NCBI GenBank assembly: GCA_017644375.1
Contig: JAEPLP010000002.1
Location: 1-64,000 of the forward strand
From: Prochlorococcus marinus CUG1435
GTDB taxonomy: Bacteria > Cyanobacteriota > Cyanobacteriia > PCC-6307 > Cyanobiaceae
Length of the DNA: 64,000 bases
Direction of reading: 5' to 3'
Positions 16,531-25,857 of this stretch are shown one piece after another; positions within the stretch are counted from its first letter, which is position 1, and every line of letters begins with the position of its first letter. The position numbers and the translations under genes are program-made. The notes beneath the pieces are model-generated. The model worked only from the letters and a program-made list of their open reading frames with translations, had not been told where the DNA came from and did not search any database.

Positions 16531-18231
16531 ATGACTAAAATTACAAATATTGAATATTTCCAATACGATCATATATTTAATTTAATCTTAGGTATTTTCA
16601 AATTTAGTGAAAAAAAATATGGAAATTTCGTAAAAGATGTAATAAAAATTTTATTAGAGTTTGAAAAAAATGGTGAAACTATTATTGATGTTGATAATAG
16701 TTTAATAATCTTTGAATTATTAGAAGATGGCTGGCCCAATAAACATATAGATGTTCTAAAAAATATAGGTTTGATTGGTTCCCTTCATTCTCCATTCGTA
16801 TTGATAAATAGAAAATTATCCTTATCAAAATGGTCAAAAAAGATAGAAAGAGTTATTAATTTATTTCTAAAAAAAATAGATACCGATAATTTAATGAACT
16901 CAATAATTTATAAAGATGATAATAAAATTGATCAGATTAAAAATATATTTAAATATTCAAACTTAGTTTTCCTTCAAGGAGGACCAGGTACGGGTAAAAC
17001 CACTTTAATAATAAAGTTAATACTAGAACTCCTTCAAATTGATAACTTTTTAAATATTGGTTTGTCTGCTCCAACTGGTAAAGCTACAGCTCGTTTGAAA
17101 GAAGCTCTTAATTATAAAAACAATATTTCCTTTAGCAAATTTCTAGACCAAATAGAATTTCAAACTTTACATAGATGGATTTTAAATTCTCAAAATAAAT
17201 CTCTTAAGTTGAAATTTAAACTAAAAGAGCTTGATATTTTCATAATTGATGAAATGTCAATGGTTAATATCGATTTGATTGAATCAGTTTTAAATTTGCT
17301 AGCAAACGACTGTAAAATTATTTTAGTTGGAGATAAAAATCAATTGTCTCCAGTAAATAACTGTTCTATATGGAATTATTTGTTTGAATATTCAGATAAT
17401 AGTTCAATTAAATCTTGTGTAGTAAATTTAGAAAAAACTTATAGAAATATTGGAGATATAGCATTAATTAGTAGTTTAATATTCAATAATGATTTTTCTT
17501 TACTTAATCAAAAGATAAAAGAATTAGAAAAAGATAATAATTCAAAAGAAATTACTATTTCAAAGAGTAGAGAAAAAGATATTCCAAAAGATCTATTATT
17601 TTCGATTACAAGTCATCTAAAACAGTTAAATATTTCAACTTCAAATTTAAGTAAAAAAAAATATATATTTGATGAGAGTATTGATAATTTATTGCTTAAT
17701 GAAAAAGATTTAGTAGATAAGATATTTCTGAATTTACAAAGTTACTTGATTTTATGCGAAAAAAATTCTGGAATATGGAGTGTTGAATATTTGAATGAAA
17801 TTGTTTTTGGTCAAAAAAAACCCTATGACCTTAAAATTCTTAAAGAGGGTGTTCCGATAATGTGTACAAAAAATAATAATGAACTTGGATTATCAAATGG
17901 TGATATCGGAGTGCTTATAGGTTTAAAAAATAAAAGAAAATATCTTTTTAGAAAATTTAATGATAATAACGAAGAAATTGTCGCATTAATTGATCCATCT
18001 AATTTAGAAAATGTTGTACCAGCAATAGCAATTACTATTCATAAATCTCAAGGAAGTGAATCTGAAAAAGTAAACATTTTGTGGTCCCAAAATTATAGAA
18101 GAAATCAATATGCTGTAAAAGAAAAAAAAGATAATCAAAATATCTTTTGTAGAGATAATTTTGAAAGAAGGTTATTTTATACTGCTGTTACAAGAGCGAA
18201 AAAATCTTTAAATATATATTATTTAAATTAA
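16531..18231 (+). CDS. recD: Exodeoxyribonuclease V alpha subunit RecD
   Basis: 566 residues with Walker A GGPGTGKTTL (150-159), motif II FIIDEMSMVN (about 237-246), GDKNQLSPV (about 270), the UvrD-C-like AITIHKSQGSE (about 498-508) and RRLFYTAVTRAKK near the C terminus. It is the 5'-3' helicase of the complex. Start ATG is one base after the recB stop, a spacing that suggests coupled translation. RecD2 was considered, but the position after recBC and the length argue for RecD1. Confidence 0.95.
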   Translation: MTKITNIEYFQYDHIFNLILGIFKFSEKKYGNFVKDVIKILLEFEKNGETIIDVDNSLIIFELLEDGWPNKHIDVLKNIGLIGSLHSPFVLINRKLSLSKWSKKIERVINLFLKKIDTDNLMNSIIYKDDNKIDQIKNIFKYSNLVFLQGGPGTGKTTLIIKLILELLQIDNFLNIGLSAPTGKATARLKEALNYKNNISFSKFLDQIEFQTLHRWILNSQNKSLKLKFKLKELDIFIIDEMSMVNIDLIESVLNLLANDCKIILVGDKNQLSPVNNCSIWNYLFEYSDNSSIKSCVVNLEKTYRNIGDIALISSLIFNNDFSLLNQKIKELEKDNNSKEITISKSREKDIPKDLLFSITSHLKQLNISTSNLSKKKYIFDESIDNLLLNEKDLVDKIFLNLQSYLILCEKNSGIWSVEYLNEIVFGQKKPYDLKILKEGVPIMCTKNNNELGLSNGDIGVLIGLKNKRKYLFRKFNDNNEEIVALIDPSNLENVVPAIAITIHKSQGSESEKVNILWSQNYRRNQYAVKEKKDNQNIFCRDNFERRLFYTAVTRAKKSLNIYYLN

Positions 18232-18336
18232 ATTTTATTTTTGAGAAATTGGTAATATCTTAACCTCAAGATGTTAGATTAATAATTCGGCTCTGTAAGG
18301 CTAATCAACAATTTAAGTCAATTTAGATATTTGTTG

Positions 18337-18365
18337 AATGCCTAATCAGAAGATTATTAGGCATT
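18337..18365 (+). promoter_or_regulatory. Hairpin directly upstream of the DEAD-box helicase start codon
   Basis: AATGCCTAAT (18337-18346) pairs perfectly with ATTAGGCATT (18356-18365) around a 9-nt loop. The stem ends four bases before the helicase ATG at 18370, so it would cover the ribosome-binding region. There is no T run, so it is not a standard terminator. An RNA-structure control such as cold-sensitive or autogenous regulation is inferred. Confidence 0.5.
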
Positions 18366-18369
18366 TAAA

Positions 18370-20151
18370 ATGGCTTTAAAAAAAGATGGCAACTCTCTTA
18401 GTAGTGAGCAGGAAAAGTCTCAGAATGAAGATTCTTCCCTACTAGAGTTCAAGAACTTAGATAACAAAAAAGAAATTGAATCTCAACTATTAGAAGTATC
18501 GAAAGAAGATGATAATGAGAATGGATTTCTCGATTTTGGGTTTAATCAATCGATCTTAAACTCGTTAATAAATAAAGGATATAAAAATCCAACTCCCATC
18601 CAAAAAGCTGCAATTCCCGAACTGATGTTAGGCAGGGATTTACTAGGTCAAGCACAAACAGGAACAGGAAAGACTGCAGCTTTCGCACTACCATTAATAG
18701 AAAAACTTACAGATAATAAAGAATTAAATGCCAAGGTTTTAGTTATGACTCCTACAAGAGAATTAGCAACTCAAGTGGCAGAATCTTTTAAAAGTTATAG
18801 TTCTGAATCTAGTAATTTTAAGACTGTTGCAATATATGGAGGTACCGACTATCGAAATCAAATTTCTGCATTAAAAAGAAAAGTTGATGTAGTAGTTGGG
18901 ACCCCAGGCCGAATAATGGATCATATAAGGCAGGGGACTTTTAAAATTAAAGATATAAATTGTCTTGTTTTAGATGAGGCAGATGAAATGTTAAATATGG
19001 GTTTTCTTGAAGATATTGAATGGATAATAGATCAACTTCCAGAAAATAAGCAGATGGTATTGTTTTCAGCAACAATGCCTAGTGAGATAAGAAATATAGC
19101 AAAAAAATATCTAAATGATCCCGCTGAAATATTAATCAAAAGTGTCAAAAAAGAAACTCAATTAATTTCGCAAAAATTTCTATATGTACAAAGGCATCAT
19201 AAGTTGGATGCTTTAAAAAGAATACTAGAACTTAATAGCGAGGGAGTAATTATTTTTGTTAGGACAAAACTACTTACTACTTCAATAGCTGAAGCTTTAG
19301 AGAATTCAGGTCATACTGTGGCAGTACTTAATGGAGATATACCTCAAAATCAAAGAGAAAATACTGTAGATAGATTGAAAAAAGGATTTATTAATATCCT
19401 TGTTGCAACTGATGTCGCAGCTAGAGGATTAGATGTTGAGAGGATAAAACTTGTTGTTAATTACGATTTTCCTTTTGACAAGGAAACATATACTCATAGA
19501 ATTGGAAGAACTGGAAGGGCAGGCAGATCAGGAGAAGCAATTCTATTTGTTAATCAAAGAGAAAAACATTTTCTAAGAAACTTAGAAAACTCAACAAGAA
19601 CCAAGATTGAAGAAATTGATATACCAAGTAATAAAATAATAAATGAAAAAAGGATGGAGAAACTTATAGATAATGTTAATGAGAGTTCTTTAGCTAAAGA
19701 TGAAAATGAAGAAAATAAAGCTTTGATTATTGATGTACTAGATAATTTAAAAGAAAAATACTCTATGGATGACTCAAATATTGCAATGGCGGCAATTAAT
19801 TTAGTAATAGGTAATAAATCATTTTTTGTTAATGACGATGATTCTTGGATTAATAAACAAAATAATACTGATCGAAATAGATCAAATAGAAATAGTAATA
19901 ATCGTATGAGAAATTCAAATAGAAGAAATAATTATCAAAATGATTCTTTTGAAACCTACAAATTTAACTTTGGTAAATTTGACGGAGTTAGAGTTGCAAA
20001 TATTATATCCTCAATCTGTAATTCAACTAATATAAATGGAAGATCCATTGGGAAGATACAGATTTTCAATGATTACAGTTTGGTAGATTTACCCAGAGAT
20101 CTGCATAGAGAAACTAAAAATAAATTAAAAAAAATTAAAGTCAGAAACTAG
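18370..20151 (+). CDS. deaD: DEAD-box ATP-dependent RNA helicase (CsdA/DeaD type)
   Basis: 593 residues. Helicase core: Q motif TPIQKAAIPE (about 75), Walker A AQTGTGKT (95-102), PTRELA, LVLDEADEML (DEAD near 202), FSATMP (about 232), and HRIGRTGRAGR (about 375). An Asn/Arg-rich linker (about 490-525) is followed by a C-terminal RNA-binding domain of the DbpA type (VRVANIISSI through GRSIGKIQIFNDYSLVDLP). Such helicases unwind RNA in ribosome assembly and cold or light stress. The first 50 residues are acidic and unconserved. The hairpin before the start suggests control at translation. recD lies 138 bases upstream. Confidence 0.94.
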   Translation: MALKKDGNSLSSEQEKSQNEDSSLLEFKNLDNKKEIESQLLEVSKEDDNENGFLDFGFNQSILNSLINKGYKNPTPIQKAAIPELMLGRDLLGQAQTGTGKTAAFALPLIEKLTDNKELNAKVLVMTPTRELATQVAESFKSYSSESSNFKTVAIYGGTDYRNQISALKRKVDVVVGTPGRIMDHIRQGTFKIKDINCLVLDEADEMLNMGFLEDIEWIIDQLPENKQMVLFSATMPSEIRNIAKKYLNDPAEILIKSVKKETQLISQKFLYVQRHHKLDALKRILELNSEGVIIFVRTKLLTTSIAEALENSGHTVAVLNGDIPQNQRENTVDRLKKGFINILVATDVAARGLDVERIKLVVNYDFPFDKETYTHRIGRTGRAGRSGEAILFVNQREKHFLRNLENSTRTKIEEIDIPSNKIINEKRMEKLIDNVNESSLAKDENEENKALIIDVLDNLKEKYSMDDSNIAMAAINLVIGNKSFFVNDDDSWINKQNNTDRNRSNRNSNNRMRNSNRRNNYQNDSFETYKFNFGKFDGVRVANIISSICNSTNINGRSIGKIQIFNDYSLVDLPRDLHRETKNKLKKIKVRN

Positions 20152-20160
20152 TCATAGAAA

Positions 20161-20454
20161 ATGAAAGCTAGCAAATATAATTTCTTTATTTTTGTGAATC
20201 TGATAATACTATTCAACTCCTTTAATAGTTCTTATCTAGCTCAAACGAAAGAAAATTCAATCATAAAATTATTTTGTCTTCAGAGTGTCAAAGAGGAGAT
20301 GATGAAAGCAAAAATGATATATAGTGAAGAAATTGCGAATGAAACTTGTGATTGTTACTACCAAGAATTTATGCAAACTGCAAGTCATCAAGATGCAAAA
20401 ACAAAATGTAAATTAGAAACTATAGAAAATTTAAATCATAATAGAAAAATTTAA
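20161..20454 (+). CDS. Small exported Cys-containing protein of unknown function, 97 aa
   Basis: Signal peptide at about 1-27 (Lys-rich start, then a hydrophobic core NFFIFVNLIILF, possible cleavage after YLA). The mature part has four cysteines, C39, C63, C65 and C83, with a CDCYYQEF segment. No known family recognised. It may be held by disulfides outside the cytoplasm. It lies 9 bases after the helicase gene and 11 before an ABC exporter gene on the same strand. Whether it is functionally linked to either is unknown. Confidence 0.65.
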   Translation: MKASKYNFFIFVNLIILFNSFNSSYLAQTKENSIIKLFCLQSVKEEMMKAKMIYSEEIANETCDCYYQEFMQTASHQDAKTKCKLETIENLNHNRKI

Positions 20455-20465
20455 TTATTATTTTT

Positions 20466-22238
20466 ATGAGGTCTAAGAACAATCAAAATCCAATAATTAG
20501 ACTTTATTTGAATCTGATTGAGGAAAGAAGGTTACTATTTTTTGCTTTTCTTAGTTCCATAATTAATAAAATATTAGATTTAGCTCCCCCTGTAATAATT
20601 GGTCTTGCAGTGGATATCGTTGTTAAGGAACAGAATTCATGGATTGCTGGTTTTGGAATAAAAGAAGTTCCAGCACAATTGATTTTTCTCGCATTTGCTT
20701 CAGGAATAGTTTGGTCTGGCGAATCCTCCTTTGAATATTTATATTCGATTTTATGGAGAAATTTAGCTCAGCTATCGCAACATAAATTAAGAATAAAAGC
20801 TTATGAGCATATCCAGGAATTGGATATGGATTTTTTTGAAAATGATAATACTGGAAGGCTATTATCTATTTTGAATGATGATATAAATCAACTAGAGAGA
20901 TTTCTAGACCAAGGGGCTAATCAGATTATTCAGTTATTTATAACTGTCTTAATAATTGGGGGCACTATGATTTTTGTCGCTCCAAAAATCGCTTTGTTTG
21001 CTTTCTTTCCTATTCCAATTATATTTTTAGGATCAATTAAATTTCAAAGGAAGCTTGCTCCAAAATACAGAGATGTTAGAAATAAAGCTGGACTTTTGGC
21101 ATCAAGGCTTAATAATAATTTAAGTGGAATTTTAACCATAAAAAGTTTTACTAAAGAAAAATGGGAGCTAAATAGATTAAATAAAGAAAGTCTCGATTAT
21201 CAAAGAAGTAATAAGGCTGCAATAAAATTATCTTCTGCTTTTATACCTCTTATAAGGTTTGCAATTTTATTTGCTTTTATAGCGATTCTATTAATTGGAG
21301 GTTTCCAAACTTGGAACAAGACACTTGATGTAGGTACTTATAGTTTTTTAGTGTTTATTACACAAAGACTATTATGGCCTTTAACTACTTTGGGGCATGT
21401 TTTAGATGATTTTCAAAGATCTATGGCTTCAATAGATAGAGTAATTGATCTCATAGATACGCCTATAAAAATAAAAGATGGAAAAATAAAAATTGAACCT
21501 AAAGATATCAAAGGAGAAATTATTTTTAATAATGTAAATTTTAATTATCCTGGACGAGATTTAACTTTAAAAAACATAAATTTCGAAATTGAAAATAACT
21601 CAACATTAGGAATTGTTGGTTTAACAGGTTCTGGGAAAAGTACAATAATAAAACTACTACTCAGAATTTATGATAGTAATAATGGGGCAATAACCTTGGA
21701 TGGGGTTTCTATTAAAGAAATAAATTTGAGGGATTTAAGAAAGTGTATCTCTTTAGTAAGTCAAGAAACTTATTTATTTCATGGCAGTGTACAAGAAAAT
21801 ATTGCTTATGGCTCAATCAACCCAAGTCTTAAAGATATTATTAAAGCTTCAAAGATTGCGGAAGCTCATAAATTTATTGAACAATTACCAGATGGTTATA
21901 AAACTATAGTGGGGGAAAGGGGCCAAAGGCTCTCAGGCGGGCAACGTCAAAGAATTGCCTTGGCGAGAGCTGTTTTAAAGGATGCTCCAATATTAATTTT
22001 AGATGAAGCTACAGCTTCAGTTGATAATGAAACAGAGGCTTTAATTCAAAAATCGTTATCTAAAATCACAAAAGAAAGAACAACTATAGTAATAGCTCAT
22101 AGATTAAGCACTATAAAAAATGCGGATAATATTGTAGTTATAGATAAAGGTAAAATAGTAGAAAGCGGAAAACATGAAAAACTATTAGATCAGAACAAAA
22201 TATATGCTGACTTGTGGAATGTTCAAGTAGGAATCTAG
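20466..22238 (+). CDS. ABC transporter, fused permease and ATPase (MsbA-like exporter)
   Basis: 590 residues: an exporter-type transmembrane domain (about 1-330, six helices) and an ATPase domain. ATPase motifs are Walker A GLTGSGKST (about 385), Q-loop SLVSQETYLFHGSV, signature RLSGGQRQRIALARA (about 487) and Walker B ILILDEATASVD (about 508). It belongs with half-transporters that form homodimers and export lipids, peptides or drugs; the substrate cannot be read from sequence. Start is ATG. Confidence 0.92.
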   Translation: MRSKNNQNPIIRLYLNLIEERRLLFFAFLSSIINKILDLAPPVIIGLAVDIVVKEQNSWIAGFGIKEVPAQLIFLAFASGIVWSGESSFEYLYSILWRNLAQLSQHKLRIKAYEHIQELDMDFFENDNTGRLLSILNDDINQLERFLDQGANQIIQLFITVLIIGGTMIFVAPKIALFAFFPIPIIFLGSIKFQRKLAPKYRDVRNKAGLLASRLNNNLSGILTIKSFTKEKWELNRLNKESLDYQRSNKAAIKLSSAFIPLIRFAILFAFIAILLIGGFQTWNKTLDVGTYSFLVFITQRLLWPLTTLGHVLDDFQRSMASIDRVIDLIDTPIKIKDGKIKIEPKDIKGEIIFNNVNFNYPGRDLTLKNINFEIENNSTLGIVGLTGSGKSTIIKLLLRIYDSNNGAITLDGVSIKEINLRDLRKCISLVSQETYLFHGSVQENIAYGSINPSLKDIIKASKIAEAHKFIEQLPDGYKTIVGERGQRLSGGQRQRIALARAVLKDAPILILDEATASVDNETEALIQKSLSKITKERTTIVIAHRLSTIKNADNIVVIDKGKIVESGKHEKLLDQNKIYADLWNVQVGI

Positions 22239-22252
22239 TATTAATTTCTAAA

Positions 22253-22810
22253 CTATATTAAGAAGTTAAATGATTCAATTACGTTACTAAACATACCGTC
22301 AACTTTATTCCACCTTTCCTCATTTGTTCCAACAGCGAAAGTGTAAAGTGTTCCTCTATCAATTACGACAGTAGCTAATTCATGTCTTGCCTGTTCATTT
22401 AAATTTAATTCATACTCTAAATCATAGAAAATATGATTGGATGCCTCCCTTTTATTGGCATTTATAAGTTTTACCTCTCTACCTGAACCTTCGGGAGCAA
22501 TGACTTTATCAATTAATGTTTGACCTACTTCACTTGGGCTTCCTAATTGCTCTAATTGAACATCTTTATTGACATCAGAAATAACTAAACTTAAGGTCTC
22601 ATTACTATTTATTAAATCATGATAAATAATTTCAGGTCCTCCATCGACTTTTACTCTAGTCCATCCTGTTGGATATAAAAAGGCATATCTACCATCTGGA
22701 CTTTGATAAGCTTCTAATCCCGCATTTAGTCCGCCACTACAAGCACTAAGTGTCAAGCACAAAAAAACCAAAAATAAATATTTAAAAGGGTTAAATTTAA
22801 TATTTTTCAT
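22253..22810 (-). CDS. psbP: PsbP-like lipoprotein (CyanoP)
   Basis: 185 residues. The signal ends in a lipobox, LTLSACSGG, so Cys24 would be lipidated and the protein anchored on the lumenal side of the thylakoid. The PsbP fold is indicated by YQSPDGRYAFLYPTGWTRV near the N terminus, and VVIDRGTLYTFAVGTNEERW and SFNF near the C terminus. CyanoP assists early photosystem II assembly. Divergently placed from recR with a 103-base gap; converges on the ABC exporter gene with a 14-base gap. Confidence 0.93.
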   Translation of the reverse strand: MKNIKFNPFKYLFLVFLCLTLSACSGGLNAGLEAYQSPDGRYAFLYPTGWTRVKVDGGPEIIYHDLINSNETLSLVISDVNKDVQLEQLGSPSEVGQTLIDKVIAPEGSGREVKLINANKREASNHIFYDLEYELNLNEQARHELATVVIDRGTLYTFAVGTNEERWNKVDGMFSNVIESFNFLI

Positions 22811-22913
22811 TTTGTTTGAAATTACTAACTAAAAACATAATAAGACATTAAAAGCAAACAATTATGGCAATTCGGAATTTTGCGTCTAAATTATCTCTAG
22901 AAATAGTTTAATT

Positions 22914-23513
22914 TTGATTACTTATACCAAACCACTTTCAAAATTAATCGGTCATTTTGAGAAATTCCCAGGGATTGGTCCAAGAACAGCGCAACGATTA
23001 GCCCTGTTTATTTTAAAACAACCTGAAAGTACAATAAGAGAATTTTCAAAGGCTCTGTTAGAAGCACATAGTAATGTTGGTCGTTGCAAAAAATGTTTCA
23101 ATTTGACTTCAGAAGATGAATGCGAAATTTGTAAAAATACCGAAAGGAATCAAAAACTAATCTGTGTAGTAGCAGAAACTAAAGATTTGCTCGCTTTGGA
23201 GCGCGCCAGAGAATTTAAAGGTGTTTACCATGTTATTGGTGGTTTAATATCCCCAATGGATTCTGTTGGCCCCGAACTCTTAGAAATAAGAAGCTTGGTA
23301 GAAAGAGTTAGTCATTCTGAAATAGATGAGATCATATTGGCATTGACCCCAAGTGTTGAGGGAGATACAACAAGTCTTTATATTGGAAAATTGTTAGCCC
23401 CTTTTACTAAAGTTACGAGGATTGCATATGGGCTCCCAATGGGTAGTGAACTTGAATATGTGGATGAAGTTACACTTGCAAGGGCCTTAGAAGGAAGAAC
23501 AAAACTAAATTAG
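22914..23513 (+). CDS. recR: Recombination protein RecR
   Basis: 199 residues: N-terminal helix-hairpin-helix [14 protein letters not shown], a zinc finger with C58, C61, C70 and C73, then a Toprim domain ([16 protein letters not shown] onward) and the C-terminal [21 protein letters not shown]. RecR acts with RecO and RecF to load RecA on gapped DNA. The start is TTG; no ATG gives a full N-terminal HhH. lipA starts three bases downstream, so both should be in one unit. Confidence 0.96.
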   Translation: MITYTKPLSKLIGHFEKFPGIGPRTAQRLALFILKQPESTIREFSKALLEAHSNVGRCKKCFNLTSEDECEICKNTERNQKLICVVAETKDLLALERAREFKGVYHVIGGLISPMDSVGPELLEIRSLVERVSHSEIDEIILALTPSVEGDTTSLYIGKLLAPFTKVTRIAYGLPMGSELEYVDEVTLARALEGRTKLN

Positions 23514-23516
23514 ACA

Positions 23517-24416
23517 ATGAGAGACAATAATCTAATAAATAAAGAAAAAATCTTAAGACTTCCCTCTTGGATTAAATTTCCTATTAGTAAAGCTTCAGAA
23601 TTCGAAAAAATACAAACACTCATCAAAAAATCAAATATTCATACTATTTGTGAAGAAGCAAGATGTCCAAATAGAGCAGAATGTTATGCCTCAGGAACTG
23701 CCACCTTCTTACTGGGTGGATCGATATGTTCTCGTTCATGTGCTTTTTGTCAGGTAAATAAAGGTAGACCTAGTTCTATCAATATTGATGAATGTACTCA
23801 AGTCGCTGAAGCAGTGAAAGTACTAAATTTGAAATATGTTGTTTTGACATCTGTAGCTAGAGACGATCTCCCTGATCATGGTGCAAATTTATTTATATCT
23901 ACAATTGATGAGATTAGAAAAATTGATTCAACAATTAAAATTGAAGTTTTAACTCCTGATTTATGGGGTGGAGGCAAAAATCTTGATGAAACAAATAACC
24001 TTCAGACTGAGAGATTGAAGATGATTTTAGAAAAAGATCCAATATGCTTTAATCATAATCTTGAAACTGTTGAAAGACTGCAAAAAGAGGTTAGGAGGGG
24101 TGCAAATTACAAAAAATCCCTTAGTTTACTAAAAAAGTCAAAGGATATTGCTCCTCATATTCAAACCAAATCAGGAATTATGTTAGGACTTGGGGAAACA
24201 TTGGATGAAATAAAAAATACAATTTATGATCTTAAAAAAATAGATTGTGATCAAATTACAATTGGCCAATATTTAAGGCCCTCATTCAATCATTTGGCAG
24301 TTAAGAAATATTGGGATCCATCAGAGTTTGAATATTTATATCGCTTCTCTAAGGAATTAGGATTCAAAAAAGTATCTTCTGGCCCTTTAGTTAGAAGTAG
24401 TTATCACGCGGGTTAA
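23517..24416 (+). CDS. lipA: Lipoyl synthase
   Basis: A radical-SAM enzyme that inserts two sulfurs into octanoyl groups on lipoyl domains. The auxiliary [4Fe-4S] ligands are C45, C50 and C56 (CEEARCPNRAEC), the radical SAM cluster ligands C71, C75 and C78 (CSRSCAFC), and the C-terminal serine motif is in SGPLVRSSYHAG. 299 residues, normal length. Its TAA stop lies in the TTAA shared with the stop codon of the convergent gene. Cyanobacteria often have a second lipA; whether this genome does cannot be seen here. Confidence 0.96.
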   Translation: MRDNNLINKEKILRLPSWIKFPISKASEFEKIQTLIKKSNIHTICEEARCPNRAECYASGTATFLLGGSICSRSCAFCQVNKGRPSSINIDECTQVAEAVKVLNLKYVVLTSVARDDLPDHGANLFISTIDEIRKIDSTIKIEVLTPDLWGGGKNLDETNNLQTERLKMILEKDPICFNHNLETVERLQKEVRRGANYKKSLSLLKKSKDIAPHIQTKSGIMLGLGETLDEIKNTIYDLKKIDCDQITIGQYLRPSFNHLAVKKYWDPSEFEYLYRFSKELGFKKVSSGPLVRSSYHAG

Positions 24417-24913
24417 CTTTCTTCAATTAAAGAGAGTTTCTTTTCAAGTCTTTTTAATATGGAAATACATTCCCCGTTCATAAGTGTACCTGCACCTCCC
24501 CAAACCAATCTTAATAAAAGATCTACTGGGCTAGAACCAACTTCTTTGACAATTTTGAATCCTATTAATTTAAAATATCTGACAAGTTTTTTACTATATC
24601 CTTCACTATCAAAAATAGCTAAAAGTCTTACTTTGTTGCTTGATTTTTTTTCAATTGCCCAAGCCAAAGTTGTTGCCCATATTAATTCCGAAACAAAAGC
24701 AGGAGCTTTACTAAGGATTCTTAATGTATCAAGCTGAATACCTTGTTTATTTAAATAAGTCCAACCTTTCATTTCGGCCCAAATCTTAATTATGTTATCT
24801 TTCTGTTCTGCAATCACGATTCTAAAGAAACATAATCCGATAGTTTCTCTAACTTGAATTTTAATTAATAATCCAATGGAATCTGCTAATTTTTCTAATT
24901 CTTCAACTTTCAT
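24413..24913 (-). CDS. Conserved cyanobacterial protein of unknown function, 166 aa
   Basis: A soluble protein. The central and C-terminal part, VRLLAIFDSEGYSKKLVRYF then KLIGFKIVKEV and LVWGGAGTLMNGE, has a layout reminiscent of an acetyltransferase (GNAT-like) fold, in which a helix follows the fourth strand and a conserved GF follows; no acetyl-CoA loop is clear, so this is speculative. It is the last gene of the minus-strand cluster lysA-cdaA-uppS-bioB-trhO, 11 bases after trhO. Confidence 0.75.
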   Translation of the reverse strand: MKVEELEKLADSIGLLIKIQVRETIGLCFFRIVIAEQKDNIIKIWAEMKGWTYLNKQGIQLDTLRILSKAPAFVSELIWATTLAWAIEKKSSNKVRLLAIFDSEGYSKKLVRYFKLIGFKIVKEVGSSPVDLLLRLVWGGAGTLMNGECISILKRLEKKLSLIEES

Positions 24914-24924
24914 GATTTTGAAAA

Positions 24925-25857
24925 TTAGTCCTTATAGATTTTATGATTTTCCACTTTTGATCTATCGATTTGTTTTTGTCTTTCTTCAAACCTTTTCCTA
25001 TCATCATCGCTGAATTGGTCTATGCAGAAATGACATTGGATACCCTTTCTGTATTCTTTTCTTTCTTGATCTTGAATTGAAATTGGCATTCCACATGCAT
25101 GACAAATCGAGTAAGAGCCTTTTTCTAAATCTTGATCTAAAGCAACTCTTTTATCAAAAACATAACATTCACCTTCAAATAAGTTTTTTTCTTTTGGTAT
25201 ATCGTCAAGGTATTGAAGGATACCTCCTTGTAGGTGATAAATATTTTTATAACCTTTCTTTTTCAGTAAACTAGTAGCTTTTTCACATCTTATTCCTCCG
25301 GTGCAAAACATTGCTATATTTGTATTCTGTTTATTTTCTAAATGGGTTTCTAAATGATCATCTACCCACTTGGGGAATTCACTAAAATTTCTTGTATTTG
25401 GGTTAATAGAGTTCTGAAATGTACCTAAAGAAACCTCATAATGATTTCTAGTATCAATGATTATTGTATTTTGATTTTTAATTAATTTATTCCAATCAGA
25501 TGAGTCAATATAGGTCCCATTATTTTCTGCAGGGTTTATTTCAGGTACACCCATGGTAACTATTTCTTTTTTGATTTTTATTTTTAATTTTTTGAAGACT
25601 TTCTCTTTTGAAAAGTTTATTTTAATGTTCAAATTTCTATTACCTGCATATTTATTAAATAAATTGATAACAAAATCAATTACATTTTTCTCGGCACAAA
25701 TAGTTCCATTAATACCCTCACTTGCAAAAATTAACAAACCTGAAAGATCATTTTCATTTTCGATTTCTAATAATTTATTTTTTAGATCAAGAATTAAGTT
25801 TTCTTGAAATGGGAAGAAAGAGTAAAGAGAAACTATCTTATAATTTTTGCCTTTCAT
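24925..25857 (-). CDS. trhO: tRNA uridine(34) hydroxylase TrhO (rhodanese family)
   Basis: 310 residues with an N-terminal acylphosphatase-like part ([12 protein letters not shown]), a rhodanese domain at about 120-220 with active Cys in [13 protein letters not shown], and a C-terminal cysteine-rich part ([15 protein letters not shown]) likely to bind metal. TrhO makes 5-hydroxyuridine at the wobble position of tRNA with O2, the precursor of mo5U or cmo5U. The start codon overlaps the bioB stop in an ATGA, which suggests translational coupling. Confidence 0.92.
   Translation of the reverse strand: MKGKNYKIVSLYSFFPFQENLILDLKNKLLEIENENDLSGLLIFASEGINGTICAEKNVIDFVINLFNKYAGNRNLNIKINFSKEKVFKKLKIKIKKEIVTMGVPEINPAENNGTYIDSSDWNKLIKNQNTIIIDTRNHYEVSLGTFQNSINPNTRNFSEFPKWVDDHLETHLENKQNTNIAMFCTGGIRCEKATSLLKKKGYKNIYHLQGGILQYLDDIPKEKNLFEGECYVFDKRVALDQDLEKGSYSICHACGMPISIQDQERKEYRKGIQCHFCIDQFSDDDRKRFEERQKQIDRSKVENHKIYKD

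Noticed and set aside
9231-18231. RecBCD region as a mobile or phage-derived island
   Set aside because: No integrase, repeats, tRNA junction or phage genes flank it; it is in line with core genes on both sides, and AT-richness alone is not evidence.
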